A DNA stretch of 64,000 nt. Source: Anderseniella sp963759095. Lineage in GTDB: Bacteria; Pseudomonadota; Alphaproteobacteria; Rhizobiales; Aestuariivirgaceae. The stretch lies in NCBI GenBank assembly GCA_963759095.1, contig CAVWYF010000037.1, forward strand, positions 1-64,000. The letters run 5' to 3'. Below the pieces are notes generated by a model. The model was not told where the DNA came from and did not search any database. It saw nothing but the letters and a program-made list of their open reading frames with translations. A program made the translations under genes and the position numbers. Shown here piece by piece: positions 9,265 through 19,315 of this stretch (position 1 is its first letter; every line of letters starts with the position of its first letter).

Positions 9265-11484
9265 TTAGATCATTTCAGCGCCATGCTTCGCCAAAGGGTG
9301 GAGGTCAGAACCAGCGAAGCGTTCTACGCCTGATGAAATGACATTGGATAGTGTGACGGTCCCTCGACGTCTGCTTTTTGGTTGTTTTCGTCTGTTCACG
9401 GACAAACAACTGACGACGACCATTACCTCGTAACGTACAAATCGTGGATCTTCCACTCTCACCCCCGCCTCTTCACCGTTCGCCGGTCCGCATGGCCAGC
9501 TGGTGGTGGTGTGTGCCGCATAGCTGCCGCTTCTCCCAGTCGGCGCCTGCCCTGCCCTCTGCGGAGCAAGCCGGAAGGCGCTGGCACTTCAGCGACGCCA
9601 TTGTTCGTGCAGCTAACGCTCGTCCGGGAGCTAACACAAGCAACGCGCCGCCTACCCCACACACACACAAACACCGGAATGAACCTTAGAATTGTCGCTC
9701 ACCAAAAGCGCGTGCGGCTTATGGTATTTGACCATTCCGCCAGCTGAATATCTCGCTGCACTGTTGTTCAGACCCACAAATCCTCCGACCACGACGGTCT
9801 CTTCGCCGGTCGCGATGGCATTGACGAGGCTCTTGCGTGTCACGATACAATCGCCCTGCTCGGGGTGGTCATCGTCCTCGATTTCGAAACCCTGAGCATC
9901 AAACCGCACATAGCATGGCTCATCAAAATAGGATTGTCGCCCACGGGAGCGGGTAGCCATACGGGGTATCGTCGCGCTGGATCCATGCCTGCACCAACTT
10001 TCCTTGGCCGAACTTTAAGTTGTGGAGTTGAATAGTCCAGAGTCCCCGACGGGAGCGAGCGCAGGCGTTGCTGCCGGTTCCAAACGTGCTGTCGGCTGGA
10101 GGTCAATGCGAAAGAGGCCCCGCGAGCTCTCTGCAACCAAGGAGTAGATTGCCAGGCATAGTTTCTGACCGTTGTCATTCACCAGGGCAACGCCAGCGCC
10201 ATCAGTCTCGCCAAATGGCGGGGAGGCCAACCCCGAGGGAGTTACAATAGACAACTGCATGCGATCGTCCGCTAGCGGATTATCATCCCCGGTCGGAAGC
10301 CAGATCTCGACTGTACTGCTTGTCCTGTCATCGGGTTGAACGCGCCAGCGCACAGCATCTTCCCCCCCCCGGACCCGGAAATTCCACTTCGGCATGACAG
10401 CGCGAAAGATGACTGTTGCCAGCGGGTAGAACGATCCGCAGTTTTCCTGCCCGGGCATCAATAAAATTATCGAACTCCTTTTCGATAATAGTCGTGCCGT
10501 CATGCGGGCCGGCGATCAGACCGTAGCTGAAATTGATCACCACCGGTAACGTGTGACCAACGCCGGCCAAATCATCGGCGCGTTCGAGAATGTATTGGAT
10601 ACCCTCAAGAAGCTTGTCTTCCAGATTTGCGCCGGAAGTGTCCGCCGTCAGGGCAGATTGAAGCTGTACCGCTATGATCGGCCGTGTCGTTACGGGCTTA
10701 TTCATGTCAGCGCCGGCGGCGAGGTCGAGGACATGGGTCCCGTGGGCACCCCGCCGGGCGGCAGACTTCTGCTTGTCGTCGGCAAAATCGATCAACCCGG
10801 CGCGGCGATAGAGGCAATCCTCGTCCACTGAACCCGACACCGTGCACTGCTGCAGAAGCATATCTATTTGGCTTTTAGATATTTTCTTCCCGAAGGGAAC
10901 ACCAACGCCATCCCAGTTGCCGTCCTGATGCCAGAAACTTTCGATGCGCGTATCGTGCACACCTTTGCGAAATCGCTCATGGGCGAATGCAATTCCGTCG
11001 TCGATGATACCGATTACAACCGTATCGGGATCCCAAATGCGGGGCTTGATCCCGGGGTCTATTATCTCTGGATACGGTTCGCCTGGCACCAGGTTCGGCA
11101 GAGCCGACGGATCTTGCGGTGAACACAGCTTGATCACCTTGTCGGCCTCGCGGAGGATCTTGTACGGCCCGTCTTGCGTTGTCGCGAGTTCGTCAAAGAA
11201 CCCCTTGCGCGCGAGAGCTGTAAAATAGCCAAAGGGTGACCGCAAAAAGCCACTCTTGTTAAGATACCATGGAGTGATATAAAGCTCAGCGCCAGATCTA
11301 AGAAGTACCATTAAGCTGTTGATAGCTTCTTCATCTTGAAATCTCATGATGCAAGGTATCAGCGTTTTCTCGGACTTACCGGCAGGTATCTGTCTATGCC
11401 AGGTCCCAGGAGCCAATCTGCAGCGGGATCCATTCCCACAATGACGCTGTATAGCCCTGGAGGATCAATTTTAATCCACTGCAT
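9265..11484 (-). pseudogene. Subtilisin-like (S8) serine protease, multiply frameshifted
   Basis: Starts MQWIKIDPPGLYSV at 11484. The long intact piece (11416-10328) has the catalytic Asp (VIGIIDDGIAFAHE), His (GAHGTHVLDLAAG) and a region with INFSYG and LPAGNS. A +1 in a G9 tract (10362-10370, coding-strand G) breaks the frame; with 8 Gs it would read through to EDAVRWRVQPDDRTSS. Further shifts lie near 11410, 10020, 9960 and at a (CA)6 run (9658-9669). The Ser motif (normally GTSVAAP) is only visible as a scrambled RTSV/AARTMA near 9610. The gene is dead as written. It follows the haloperoxidase-like gene by 48 bp and was probably co-transcribed with it. Confidence 0.75.
10362..10370 (-). 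repeat. G9 homopolymer at a frame break
   Basis: Nine consecutive C on the plus strand (G on the coding strand) inside the S8 protease gene. Removing one base restores the downstream protease-family frame. Such tracts mutate easily by slippage and are also error-prone in sequencing. Confidence 0.7.
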
Positions 11485-11532
11485 GATCGTGGCCTCCGTT
11501 GTGTTACAAAGCGGCTGATGGTGAAGTAACTG

Positions 11533-12786
11533 TCACGCCCATTCCGCCACTGCCTTGGTCCATAGATCGGAAAGTATTGCTGATTTATTTGCTGGGTCGA
11601 TTGGCTGCAGACCATTATTCGGAGGAACGAATGGTTTGAGATAGAGCTTATCGTATTTCACATTGGCTTGAGGTTGGTCCGCCGGTATGTTGATAAGATT
11701 GCTCCACAAAAAATCCTCATCACCCGGATATTTTGCACCATCGAACTCAGACGCAGTGAAATTTGCGGCGCCACTCATTCGGTTTACCAGATACTGACCT
11801 AGCGTCGCTCCCAGTACTGCGCCAGCGACGCTATCGACGGGGAAATGCACTCCCGCCACCGTCCGGTTGATGGCGATCCGCGCGGCCTGCCGCATCAGCT
11901 GGACGCCGTAGGAAACATGCTTGTACGCTGGGTTCCCGCCGGCATGCAGTATATTCTTGAGCACGACAGCCAGCAAAAACGCTTCGCACGCATGCCCGCT
12001 GGGCATAGAGCCATGTGCGGGTGTAATGATGATAGGCTGGACCTGCGGCGAAAATTCGATCGGCCGCCGAACCGCGAGCGCATGTTTAATCCGCATCTCA
12101 ACGAACCCAGCCAGCCGGTATGCTGCGCCGAGTAATTCGAGGGTCCAGCGCGAACGGTCCGCACGCAGAAAGGCGATCGAGCTGAGGAATGCCGTCGGCA
12201 TGCCGAGCTGCGCCAGAATTTCAGCCTCGCGGTCCGGGCGCAGGGTGGCGTACTGCTCAAGGAAAGCAAGCTGTTCTTGAAAAATATTATCACCCGGCCT
12301 TACGAGCCTTGCGAGAGGAAGATAATCGGCAGCTGGTGGGTTGTTGGTTGCGCCCGCCGGGGGCGTAACCTCCAGGTGCCAGACCGACATCTCGTTATTT
12401 CCGGTGCCTTGCTTGGGGGAAAAACCGTTGCCGAAAACATCTCGAAGTCGTACAGAATGTCTCTTACCCAAGGTGCCCAGAGCTCGAGGTTCGCGACGTC
12501 ATCCAATGCAAGATGCGGGGGTATTGAACCGGGTATGAGTATTGAGCCGGGAGGCTGCCATGTCCCCACGATGCCATCGCGGTTTGTGATGAGCGCATCC
12601 ATGAGCAAGTGTGAATCGTAGTTAGCCCCTAGAACACCTGCACCGCCTGCTCCACCTGCTCCTCCGGCGCCGCCTGCTCCACCGGCGCCGCCTGCTCCTC
12701 CGGCACCGCCTGCTCCACCGGCACCGCCTGCTCCACCGGCACCGCCAAGGGGCCCAAGTGTGTTAGGAAATGGATTTCTGTTCCAT
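11533..12786 (-). pseudogene. Vanadium-haloperoxidase / PAP2-superfamily protein, frameshifted
   Basis: A GGGAGG Shine-Dalgarno (12794-12799) precedes ATG 12786, but that frame stops after 7 codons. The next frame carries a (Gly-Gly-Ala)n stretch and a segment with PPHLALDDVANLELWAPW, and a further shift near the G5A5 run at 12416-12425 leads to the 11533-12471 frame. That part has all three PAP2/haloperoxidase motifs: K..RRP (IKHALAVRRP), MPSGHACEAF and the R..H..D motif (RTVAGVHFPVDSVAG). These residues bind vanadate or phosphate. Whether it was a haloperoxidase or a phosphatase cannot be decided from motifs; the all-helical size fits vanadium haloperoxidase-like proteins. Two frame breaks suggest inactivation. 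Confidence 0.7.
12637..12746 (-). repeat. (GGA)n codon-repeat tract
   Basis: About 110 bp of tandem 9-15 bp units which, in the haloperoxidase frame, encode uninterrupted Gly-Gly-Ala triplets. On the coding strand the units vary only at third positions (GGTGCCGGTGGAGCA and similar). It is a low-complexity linker prone to length change, near the broken N-terminus of the gene. Confidence 0.8.
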
Positions 12787-12949
12787 GGTCAGTCCTCCCA
12801 TCTAGATCGACATTATTAATCCGTTGAGTTGCAGAGGAATTGTCTATTATTGGCCAGTCCACAACGACTGTATGTGGTTTTTGTCACACATTCGGTCGAT
12901 TTCTCTAATTGAGGTGTGACCTTTCCGAGGCGGGCAAAGTTTCGACCCC

Positions 12950-13305
12950 GATTCCAACCTTGTTCTGCTTATCCGCACTTACTCCGTCTGTCGTTTGTAT
13001 TGATCTCCAACGACAGCACAGTCATGTCGGGCATGGTTGTGCTCGCAATCAGCCAATGTGCCGAAGTCTCTCTCTGGGCAGTTCCCTCGGCACTGCGACC
13101 TCAGCCATTTGAAACCAGGCGTAGCTACCGTGGCTGATGCTCTTCGTGCCAATCTTGACCAGCTTTCCCTGCAGGCTGGTCAATCACCAAAGCTGGATCG
13201 CATTCGGCAACGTGAAGCCGCGCATGAAGTCGGCAAGGTTATAGGCAAGCGCGTGAAGCTGAAGGCGAATGGCGTTGGCTCGAAGATTCTGTTTCTTATA
13301 TCTGA
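12950..13305 (-). mobile_element. IS1380-type transposase C-terminal remnant
   Basis: Reading the minus strand from about 13303: NLRANAIRLQLHALAYNLADF, then after a frame change SLQGKLVKIGTKSISHG and WFQMAEVAVPREL. This is the conserved tail of IS1380-like transposases (usually NAVRLQLHALAYNLGNF ... KIGAKVVSHGRYVAFQMAEVAI). The N-terminal part and inverted repeats are absent. The rest of 12787-13398 shows no gene. Confidence 0.6.
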
Positions 13306-13398
13306 ACAGTCCAACAAGCGCTCAGAATCATATGCATATTCGGGAAATGCGGGTTAAATTCTCTCATATTGAGACGTTTGTCAGATTGATCAAATAAT

Positions 13399-15191
13399 GT
13401 TAATCGGGCACACCGGCTTGGCGAAGCGCGTTTGACCACACTTTACCTGTTTCGTACGGAGCGCTGGGTGAGAGCTTCAGATAACGGTCTATCGTTAGCG
13501 TCGGTTCCAGCTTCATAAGCTCTTGAGCCGTCTTTGGGCGTCTTCTTCATGACCCAGTTGCCATTGTGCAATGGTCATGGCGCGCAGCGTTGAGGTATGC
13601 GTGCGATTGGCACGCAGGAGCGCTGCGCGAGCGCGAGCGCCTGATCGTACTGGCGATCAGCAAGGTGAGCGGTCGCTGCGAGCGAGTCGTAAAAGTAACG
13701 GTGCGGATCGAGTGGCGACAACTTAATAGCATATTGCGTATCATGGACTGCTTGTTGCCCTTCGCCCTTGAACGCGTGCATCGTGCCCTTGAGCAGCCAG
13801 GCAAGTGATTCGTTTGGGTTGTTCTGAATCGCGAGTTCATAGGACGGCAGGGCAATGTCGAGCCGCTTTAACAGGTTGGTGTGGACGAATCCGTCGATCG
13901 CAAGGGCGAGCGAACAATGCGGGTCTGCATCAAGGGCTCTTTTTGTACAATCCAATGCCATGAAACGCGTCTTGCTGGGGGTCTGCAGACCAGCCCTGCT
14001 GTACCCGCAAGACGTGCCATTTGGCGAGCCATGCTTGGGGGATCGCCTGGCGTCCGGCGCGATCGACCACGGTCTGCAAGTAATGACGTGCCTCGTCGAA
14101 GTCGCGTAGCGAAAGACGGTGCATCAATGCGATTGCCCCCATCAAGAGCGTGTAACTCTGAAGCGTCGGCGAGGGTCGCGACCTCGCCCGCTCCAACTCG
14201 CTAGAAAGCACGGTGGAATCTTATTTGAGCGACCGATCGCCCGATTAACTCCCTATCTCCGTTAATAATGCCGTCAACATGGTCTTCGAGCTTCTCACTC
14301 CATAAAATTCGACCCGTTTTCGCCTCAGCTAGCTCCGCCTCCAGCACAAATTGCTTTTTGTCGATCCTAAACACTCCCGAGAGGATGTAATTCGCCTTCA
14401 AACGTGCGCTGATCTCGTCAAGGACGTTTTCACGTCCACGAAAAGCTGTTGTCGATAGGCGAGAGATTAGGTTCAGATCGTGTGAGTGAGATAGCTCTCT
14501 GATCATCTCTTCTGCGAGGACTTCACCAATTACATTCTGGTCGGGGGATACATCACGACCGGCAAATGGCACGATAGCCAGTGTCGGCCGCAACTCATAC
14601 GCTGGGACGATGGAGCCAACAACCGGGTGCGAACCGGGTGGGCCGATCCTGTACGCACGTATGGAATCCGGAATATGCCTGACATAACACTCGCCGAGAT
14701 CTTCGACATCAGCATCGAGATCCGGCGTGAGTGTATTTCGCACACCTTGCGAGCATCACGATTTCGCCGGGGCCAGCCAAGTTCATTAATCGGGCGGCAA
14801 GATTGACACCTTGCCCATACACATCGTCATCTTCGATGATCACGTTACTAATCTCGATGCCCATGCGCAGAAGAATCTGCCGATCGGCCGGGAACTCGGT
14901 ATTTTCCAGGTTTTTGGCGTGTTGCATTGCGAACGCCGCCGAAATCGCCGATTGGGCAGTACTGAATTCCAATAACATCCCGTCACCGGTGGCCTTGACA
15001 AAATGTCCCCCACAGGCCGGGAGCAGCTCAGATTTGACGTATCCGACGAAGCTGAGCCAACGGGAAATAATGCCTGCCTCGTCTTGCTCGATCAGACGAA
15101 CGGATTCGACAATATCAATAAATAAAACGGCCCTCGTGGCTCGCTCAAAGTGATGCACTCGATACGAGCATGTCGAAAGCGTATTCGGCAC
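13399..15191 (-). pseudogene. Class III adenylate/guanylate cyclase with TPR region, multiply frameshifted
   Basis: Piece 1 (15191-14740): cyclase catalytic domain starting about residue 15 with VLFIDIVESVRLI (metal Asp) and a segment with KATGDGMLLEF. Piece 2 (14743-14201): linker and TolB-N-like region, LGECYVRHIPDSIRAYRIGPPG, LRPTLAIVPFAGRDVSPDQ. Pieces 3 and 4 (14211-13575): helical TPR units. The final stretch after another shift near 13525 reads KLEPTLTIDRYLKLSP and ends GVPD at 13399. Full length would be about 597 codons, usual for rhizobial cyclase-TPR sensors. Five frame pieces with no long homopolymers at the breaks indicate decay. It would have made cAMP or cGMP in response to an unknown signal. 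Confidence 0.75.
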
Positions 15192-15463
15192 AATTCACTT
15201 CACCTCCAATATGAGGTTACTACTATCCACCCCCTGAGTCATGCCGATAATAACTTTCTCAGTAGGGCAAACGGTCCGCAGCAAACACCTCGCCTATGGC
15301 GCCAGTAACCTTTCGCAAGAATGCTTTCCAAAAGCTTGGATGCTGCTGTGCAATTATTTGAATGTCCATTTAGCAGATCTCCCTGTGCAAATTGGACAAG
15401 CTTTGTGACATCACTCAATACTAGCCTGTTTTGTGTCTCCTGAAATCGCATTTTTTCGGTCTA

Positions 15464-15560
15464 AATATGGGCTAGTTTATGGGCATGACTTTTGCTCTAA
15501 ATTGTTGATTTATAACAATTTCAATGAGTTGATAGATTTCCCCAACGAGTCCGCCTGACG
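15464..15560 (+). repeat. Att-like repeat B
   Basis: Two arm-like units (TATGGGCTAG, TTATGGGCAT) at 15464-15486 followed by an AT-rich spacer and CCCAACGAGTCCGCCTGA. The last 57 bp match repeat C (17475-17531) position for position with scattered mismatches. Unlike A and C it lacks the CCA end. Between B and C lies only the haem peroxidase gene. The stretch 15192-15463 shows no gene. Confidence 0.5.
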
Positions 15561-15649
15561 CGGTCGTCCTGTGAGCCAGCGTCAGCGGGATGATCTGGTT
15601 CTGCTGGCACACATTCGCGAGCAACATCGTTTGAGTACTTGGCAGCTAA

Positions 15650-17098
15650 CTACAGCTCATCCGAATTTGTTGATGCCAAAATCTTACCGACAGTATCATA
15701 TCCAGACATAGGCACCCAGTTTCGGTTGGCGCCCAGGTAGCTGTGTTCGTCAAGCTCAAGCAGACCGATCAAAACCTCCGCTACAATCCGCGCACCAACA
15801 GGACCCAGACCTTCACCCTTGTCAAAGTGGTCGGCTTTTGTTTCGCGGCCAATGACTTCTGCCTCTGACAATAAGTACAGCCATAGTGGGGCACCTTCTG
15901 TAATCGGTGCTCCATCAATCCCAGCATCAATCAGAGCGGCCTCAGACAGGTCTGCTATGCGCTTCATAACCTTTTTGATCTCAGCGGTCGGCCGTTCCAT
16001 CCCTTTGGCCACCTTGTCGCCACCAGGCAGCAAGAAACTGTTTCCACGCAGCAAGTTGCGAGTGGCAAGAGACGCTTCACCGTCAGGGATGAATGGCAGT
16101 TGAAGAAGATCTCCTGCCATCAGCGTGTTCAGTTTCTCAGCCCTCTGCACATGTCGGTTCTCGGGGGTAAAGAAGAGCTCATGCCAGTCGACAATCGCCT
16201 TTGTTGATGTCAATGGGTCAAAACCTCCACCAAGCACAGGCCCAAAAAACTCTTCCTGTTTGCCGCCTTTCTGTACTTGGATCTTCATTGGAACCATTGA
16301 GTGACCAAAGCGGTAGGCTGCTACTGCAAACTCGATCGGGATATATGGCTCTCCGGGGCAGTAGTACTTGCGGCCGCAGGACAAGATATCCTGAACAACC
16401 GGCGCACCGCACATTGCAACTAGAAAATCATTCACAACGGCCCATTGGTAGTGCCAAGTGGTTTTGCGGCGTGCTTCCTCGAACAATTCTGACCCAGTGA
16501 GCTCATTGCAAGATTCAGCATGAAGCTGCTCACACATGGCGTTGTGGAACTTGATGATACCAAGCTGCAACTGACTGACAACACGGTTCTCATCATTGCG
16601 CGGGTCTCCAATAATCGCTCTCTGATTTGGCGCCCGCAAGAGATCATTGGCCCGCAGTGAATCGCCTCCCGGTTCATCAGCCCCGGTCAACAACTTTGCC
16701 CCATTGAATGGACTTGTCTGACTATACAAAAATGGATGTGGCTCTGGCCCTAATCCGTAGATGCAATCCAGATCAAGCGTTGGGGTTCGAACATTTTGCG
16801 TGCCAGAGGGGTCATTCAACCTACTAAAACTGGATGTGACATCAAGTGTTATATCGTGGTCTATAAATTGCCCGAATATCACCTGACCGACAGCGACCGA
16901 TTTCGTGCGGTCTGCCTTGCTGCCACCATCCATCGGTCCATTCTTACGTCCAATTGCAGCCAGCGTAGTTGAGGGTACATAGGCAGGAGGAATGTCCGAA
17001 AACAATCGTCCGAAACGATCGCCGCGAACAGGAGTGTGGCCCCGAGTACAGAACGCAGACATGCTCTTGAATTGTTTCATACCGTGATGCTGTGCCAT
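15650..17098 (-). CDS. Haem peroxidase (animal/peroxicin-type)
   Basis: Intact 482-residue protein. FGQFIDHDITLD carries the distal His (H81) beside two Asp; IIGDPRNDENRVVSQLQ and FHNAMCEQL match the conserved Arg/Asn-Glu region of animal-type peroxidases; AYRFGHSMV contains the proximal haem His (H267). No signal peptide is visible (starts MAQHHGMKQFKSM). Bacterial members are thought to oxidise halides or organic substrates with peroxide; the substrate here is unknown. It is the only undamaged gene between 1 and 17 kb and sits alone between att-like repeats B and C, so it is probably a recently arrived cargo gene. A second oxidative enzyme type (haloperoxidase-like) lies 3 kb away. Confidence 0.85.
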   Translation of the reverse strand: MAQHHGMKQFKSMSAFCTRGHTPVRGDRFGRLFSDIPPAYVPSTTLAAIGRKNGPMDGGSKADRTKSVAVGQVIFGQFIDHDITLDVTSSFSRLNDPSGTQNVRTPTLDLDCIYGLGPEPHPFLYSQTSPFNGAKLLTGADEPGGDSLRANDLLRAPNQRAIIGDPRNDENRVVSQLQLGIIKFHNAMCEQLHAESCNELTGSELFEEARRKTTWHYQWAVVNDFLVAMCGAPVVQDILSCGRKYYCPGEPYIPIEFAVAAYRFGHSMVPMKIQVQKGGKQEEFFGPVLGGGFDPLTSTKAIVDWHELFFTPENRHVQRAEKLNTLMAGDLLQLPFIPDGEASLATRNLLRGNSFLLPGGDKVAKGMERPTAEIKKVMKRIADLSEAALIDAGIDGAPITEGAPLWLYLLSEAEVIGRETKADHFDKGEGLGPVGARIVAEVLIGLLELDEHSYLGANRNWVPMSGYDTVGKILASTNSDEL

Positions 17099-17427
17099 TG
17101 AAATACTCTCCTAACATGTTCCTGGTCATCGACAGATCCTCTTAGGCCAACAAGCCTCCAAAACCCGTGCAAGTAACTCTAATAGTCAATGGCATCAGCT
17201 ACGTATTCCAACCTCTTAAGGTCTGTGAGAATCCCCACATTGGGCAGTTTGGGCTTGCCACAGTTTTGTCCGTGTCCTTGAATGGAATTACAGCCATCAA
17301 GGGAAAAATCATGGCAGCAAGACACAGCGACAAGTTCCGTCGGGAAGGCTTTTGGGAGCTGCTGGGGTCGCGTGGGATGTTTCATTATGGCCCGTATTCT
17401 TTTCTTAAACTTGCTAACTTACGACAG
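17099..17427. other. Intergenic, no supported gene
   Basis: Sequence between the peroxidase start and repeat C. Frames here cross into the repeat and encode nothing recognisable. It presumably holds the peroxidase promoter on the minus strand; no clear -35/-10 pair was identified. Confidence 0.4.
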
Positions 17428-17531
17428 GATTATGGGCAGGTTTATGGGCAGGTTTTTCTCTCTAAGTTATTGGTTTATAATGATTTCAACGGGTTGTCAG
17501 ATTTTCCCAACGAGTCCGCCTGGCTCCACCA
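17428..17531 (+). repeat. Att-like repeat C (ends in tRNA-like CTCCACCA)
   Basis: GATTATGGGCAGG and TTTATGGGCAGG arm-like units, an AT-rich spacer, then TTTCCCAACGAGTCC and GCCTGGCTCCACCA. GAGTCC plus a 7-nt acceptor-like strand, A and CCA looks like the 3' end of a tRNA gene, but no upstream tRNA body is present. It is paired with B as a direct repeat around the peroxidase gene. Confidence 0.55.
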
Positions 17532-17538
17532 GACAGTC

Positions 17539-17576
17539 AAGGACGTTGAGGCGAGATCGCTTCAACGTCCTTTTTG
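17539..17576 (+). terminator. Rho-independent terminator-like hairpin
   Basis: GGACGTTGAGGCGA / TCGCTTCAACGTCC forms a 14-bp stem (one G-T pair) with a GAGA-type loop, followed by TTTTTG. It lies just after the CCA of repeat C, as expected for the terminator of a tRNA gene carried along with its 3' end. Confidence 0.75.
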
Positions 17577-17736
17577 TTTAGACATGTCCGTAGGTTAGCG
17601 GCCAGTTGCGCTGAGCCGTGGGTGCGGGAGACTCGAACTTGGGCGGATTTGGTACCCACTTTTCGGTTCGTCTCAGTTGGCTGATTTCGGTGACCACACG
17701 TTTGGTGGAATGATGCGGTCTGAGGAGCTGTTTTGC

Positions 17737-18450
17737 TCAACAGAAGCCGAACAGATCTCGCTGCTTCTGCCAGTTCATCGGCAGGTCAGACAGGCGACGC
17801 ATTCTGTCTGCAGTCAACTCGACGGGTTGACGCCCTTCTAGGATGGCCTGCGTAATGTCCGGTGCCAGATAGGCAAACCGCAAGGCACGGCTGATCTTGT
17901 TCTTGTCGACCCCCTGTTCTTCCGCAAGATCGATGATCGAGGCAACTGAGCCAGACCTAAGTCTCTCAAGCCAGTGATGAGCTCGTGCGATCAGCATGAT
18001 GAGAGCTTGATTGGGTTCAGAAGCTGCTTGAAGCCTGTCGCCGATGATGAGTTTAGTTTCGACGCCACGCTTCTTCATCTGGAGCGGTGCCTGGATTGTT
18101 TTGACTGCATCCATTTGCGAGTTGAGTTTGGCACTGGTTTCGGTGACGCCTATCAACTCGCATAATCCGGTCAAGCTGACCTTTATCGTGATGCTCTCAG
18201 TCTTGAGTTCGATGCGTTGAACCAACGTGGCGATAATGGTTTTCAATTCAGTGTGGGGTTGGGTGGTTAGCTCGCTGGCTAATCGCTTCGCTCCTTGTAC
18301 CAACTGCAGCATCTGATTGGCCGATGATTCTGCATAGGAGAACAGTTTGGCAAGTTTGCCTTGATCGCTCAGGTAATCCTGAAGCAACTGCTGGACTACT
18401 GCCTCAATCTGATCAGCTGCCAACCGCCATCCACCAGAATTAGTTGGCCC
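17737..18450 (-). pseudogene. Large serine recombinase, C-terminal part
   Basis: The frame begins exactly at the IS6 end (18450) with PTNSGGWRLAADQIEA and continues with a long coiled-coil-like segment and a conserved terminal region containing ARAHHWLERL, SIIDLAEEQGVDKNKISRALR and FAYLAPDITQAILEGRQP. This tail is typical of large serine recombinases (resolvase-type site-specific integrases). The N-terminal catalytic resolvase domain is gone, cut away by the IS6 insertion or an IS6-mediated deletion; no trace of it is seen on the other side of the IS. Confidence 0.8.
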
Positions 18451-19256
18451 GGCATTGACAACTTAAGTCCGCAAAGGCGAGGTAAACTCATTGGTCACAA
18501 GCACCTATGCAGCCCTGACCACATTGTACCACTCCGTGCTAGCAGTATCTCGAAACTTGCGCAGTGTGTTTCGTGAAATCAGGTGGCGTTGGAAGTTAAA
18601 CAGATTGTAGATGGATGAGTGAACTGAGAGAAAACGTTGTGCCGAACCGGCTGACTTAAACCGTTGCATCTTGCGTTCTCGTCGTCGAACAGGCTGATGT
18701 GAGTTTTCAACCCGGTTGTTCTTTCTGCCACCAAAATCATGACACCTGGAAAGCCCGAGATCTCGAAGTGCTGCACCGTATGATGGCAGTTTGTCTGTAA
18801 CCATTTTATTGGGCAAGAAGCCTTGTTTCTTTAGCAGTTTGCGGATCAGTTTCAGTGCAGCTTTCTTGTTTCGGCGTGATTGAACCAGGACTTCTAGAAC
18901 CTCGCCTTCATCATCAACGGCACGCCACAAATACGTCCACTTGCTGTTGATCTTGATGAACATCTCATCAAGATGCCATTGGCAATTTGGACGTGGTCTT
19001 CTTTGATCAATCCGTCGGGCATATTGTTTCCCGAATTTCAGAACCCAATACCGGATGCTTTCATAGGAAATGTCCAATCCACGTTCTGCGAGAAGGTCTT
19101 CCACATCGCGAAAGCTCAATGTGAAACGGAAGTACAGCCAGACTGCGTGCTGGATAATCTCTGCTGGAAATCGATGTCGCTTATAGGAAATCTGTGCCAT
19201 GCAATCACGCTAACGCCATTGGAAAGTCTGATCCAGCGAGTTAACTTGTCAATGCC
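18451..19256 (-). mobile_element. IS6-family insertion sequence
   Basis: 806-bp element with inverted ends GGCATTGACAA(C/G)TTAA: the right-hand copy begins at 18451 on the plus strand and the other ends at 19256 (read on minus). It contains one transposase gene. The flanking 8-mers (GTTGGCCC left, GTTATCAG right) do not match, so there is no target duplication; this fits an IS6-mediated rearrangement rather than a simple insertion. A truncated inverted relative lies at 36976-37384. Confidence 0.85.
18505..19200 (-). CDS. IS6-family transposase
   Basis: Full-length 231-residue DDE transposase: N-terminal HTH (FSFRDVEDLLAERGLDISYESIR-like segment, residues 29-50), first catalytic Asp in CQWHLDEMFI (D78), second in KMVTDKLPSYG (D136), and the Glu region NNRVENSHQPVRRRERKM. 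Starts MAQISYKRHRFPAEI. It is intact and could still act on the truncated copy's single end. Confidence 0.9.
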   Translation of the reverse strand: MAQISYKRHRFPAEIIQHAVWLYFRFTLSFRDVEDLLAERGLDISYESIRYWVLKFGKQYARRIDQRRPRPNCQWHLDEMFIKINSKWTYLWRAVDDEGEVLEVLVQSRRNKKAALKLIRKLLKKQGFLPNKMVTDKLPSYGAALRDLGLSRCHDFGGRKNNRVENSHQPVRRRERKMQRFKSAGSAQRFLSVHSSIYNLFNFQRHLISRNTLRKFRDTASTEWYNVVRAA

Positions 19257-19315
19257 GTTATCAGGCCAGTGTCCTTCATAAGACGCGTCTGCTCAGCGAC
19301 AACGACCTGTCCTAC

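Noticed and set aside
12629..12862. Frame encoding a Val-Glu-Gln-Ala repeat
   Set aside because: Alternative-frame reading of the Gly-Gly-Ala codon repeat; the Gly-Gly-Ala frame continues into haloperoxidase-like sequence.
17167..17598. 143-codon plus-strand frame
   Set aside because: Crosses att-like repeat C and the terminator hairpin, and shows no homology-like features.
17611..17645. tRNA-like string GTTCGAGTCTCCCGCACCCA on the minus strand
   Set aside because: Resembles a T-arm and acceptor, but no D- or anticodon arm precedes it and CCA is followed by no terminator; not enough for a tRNA call.
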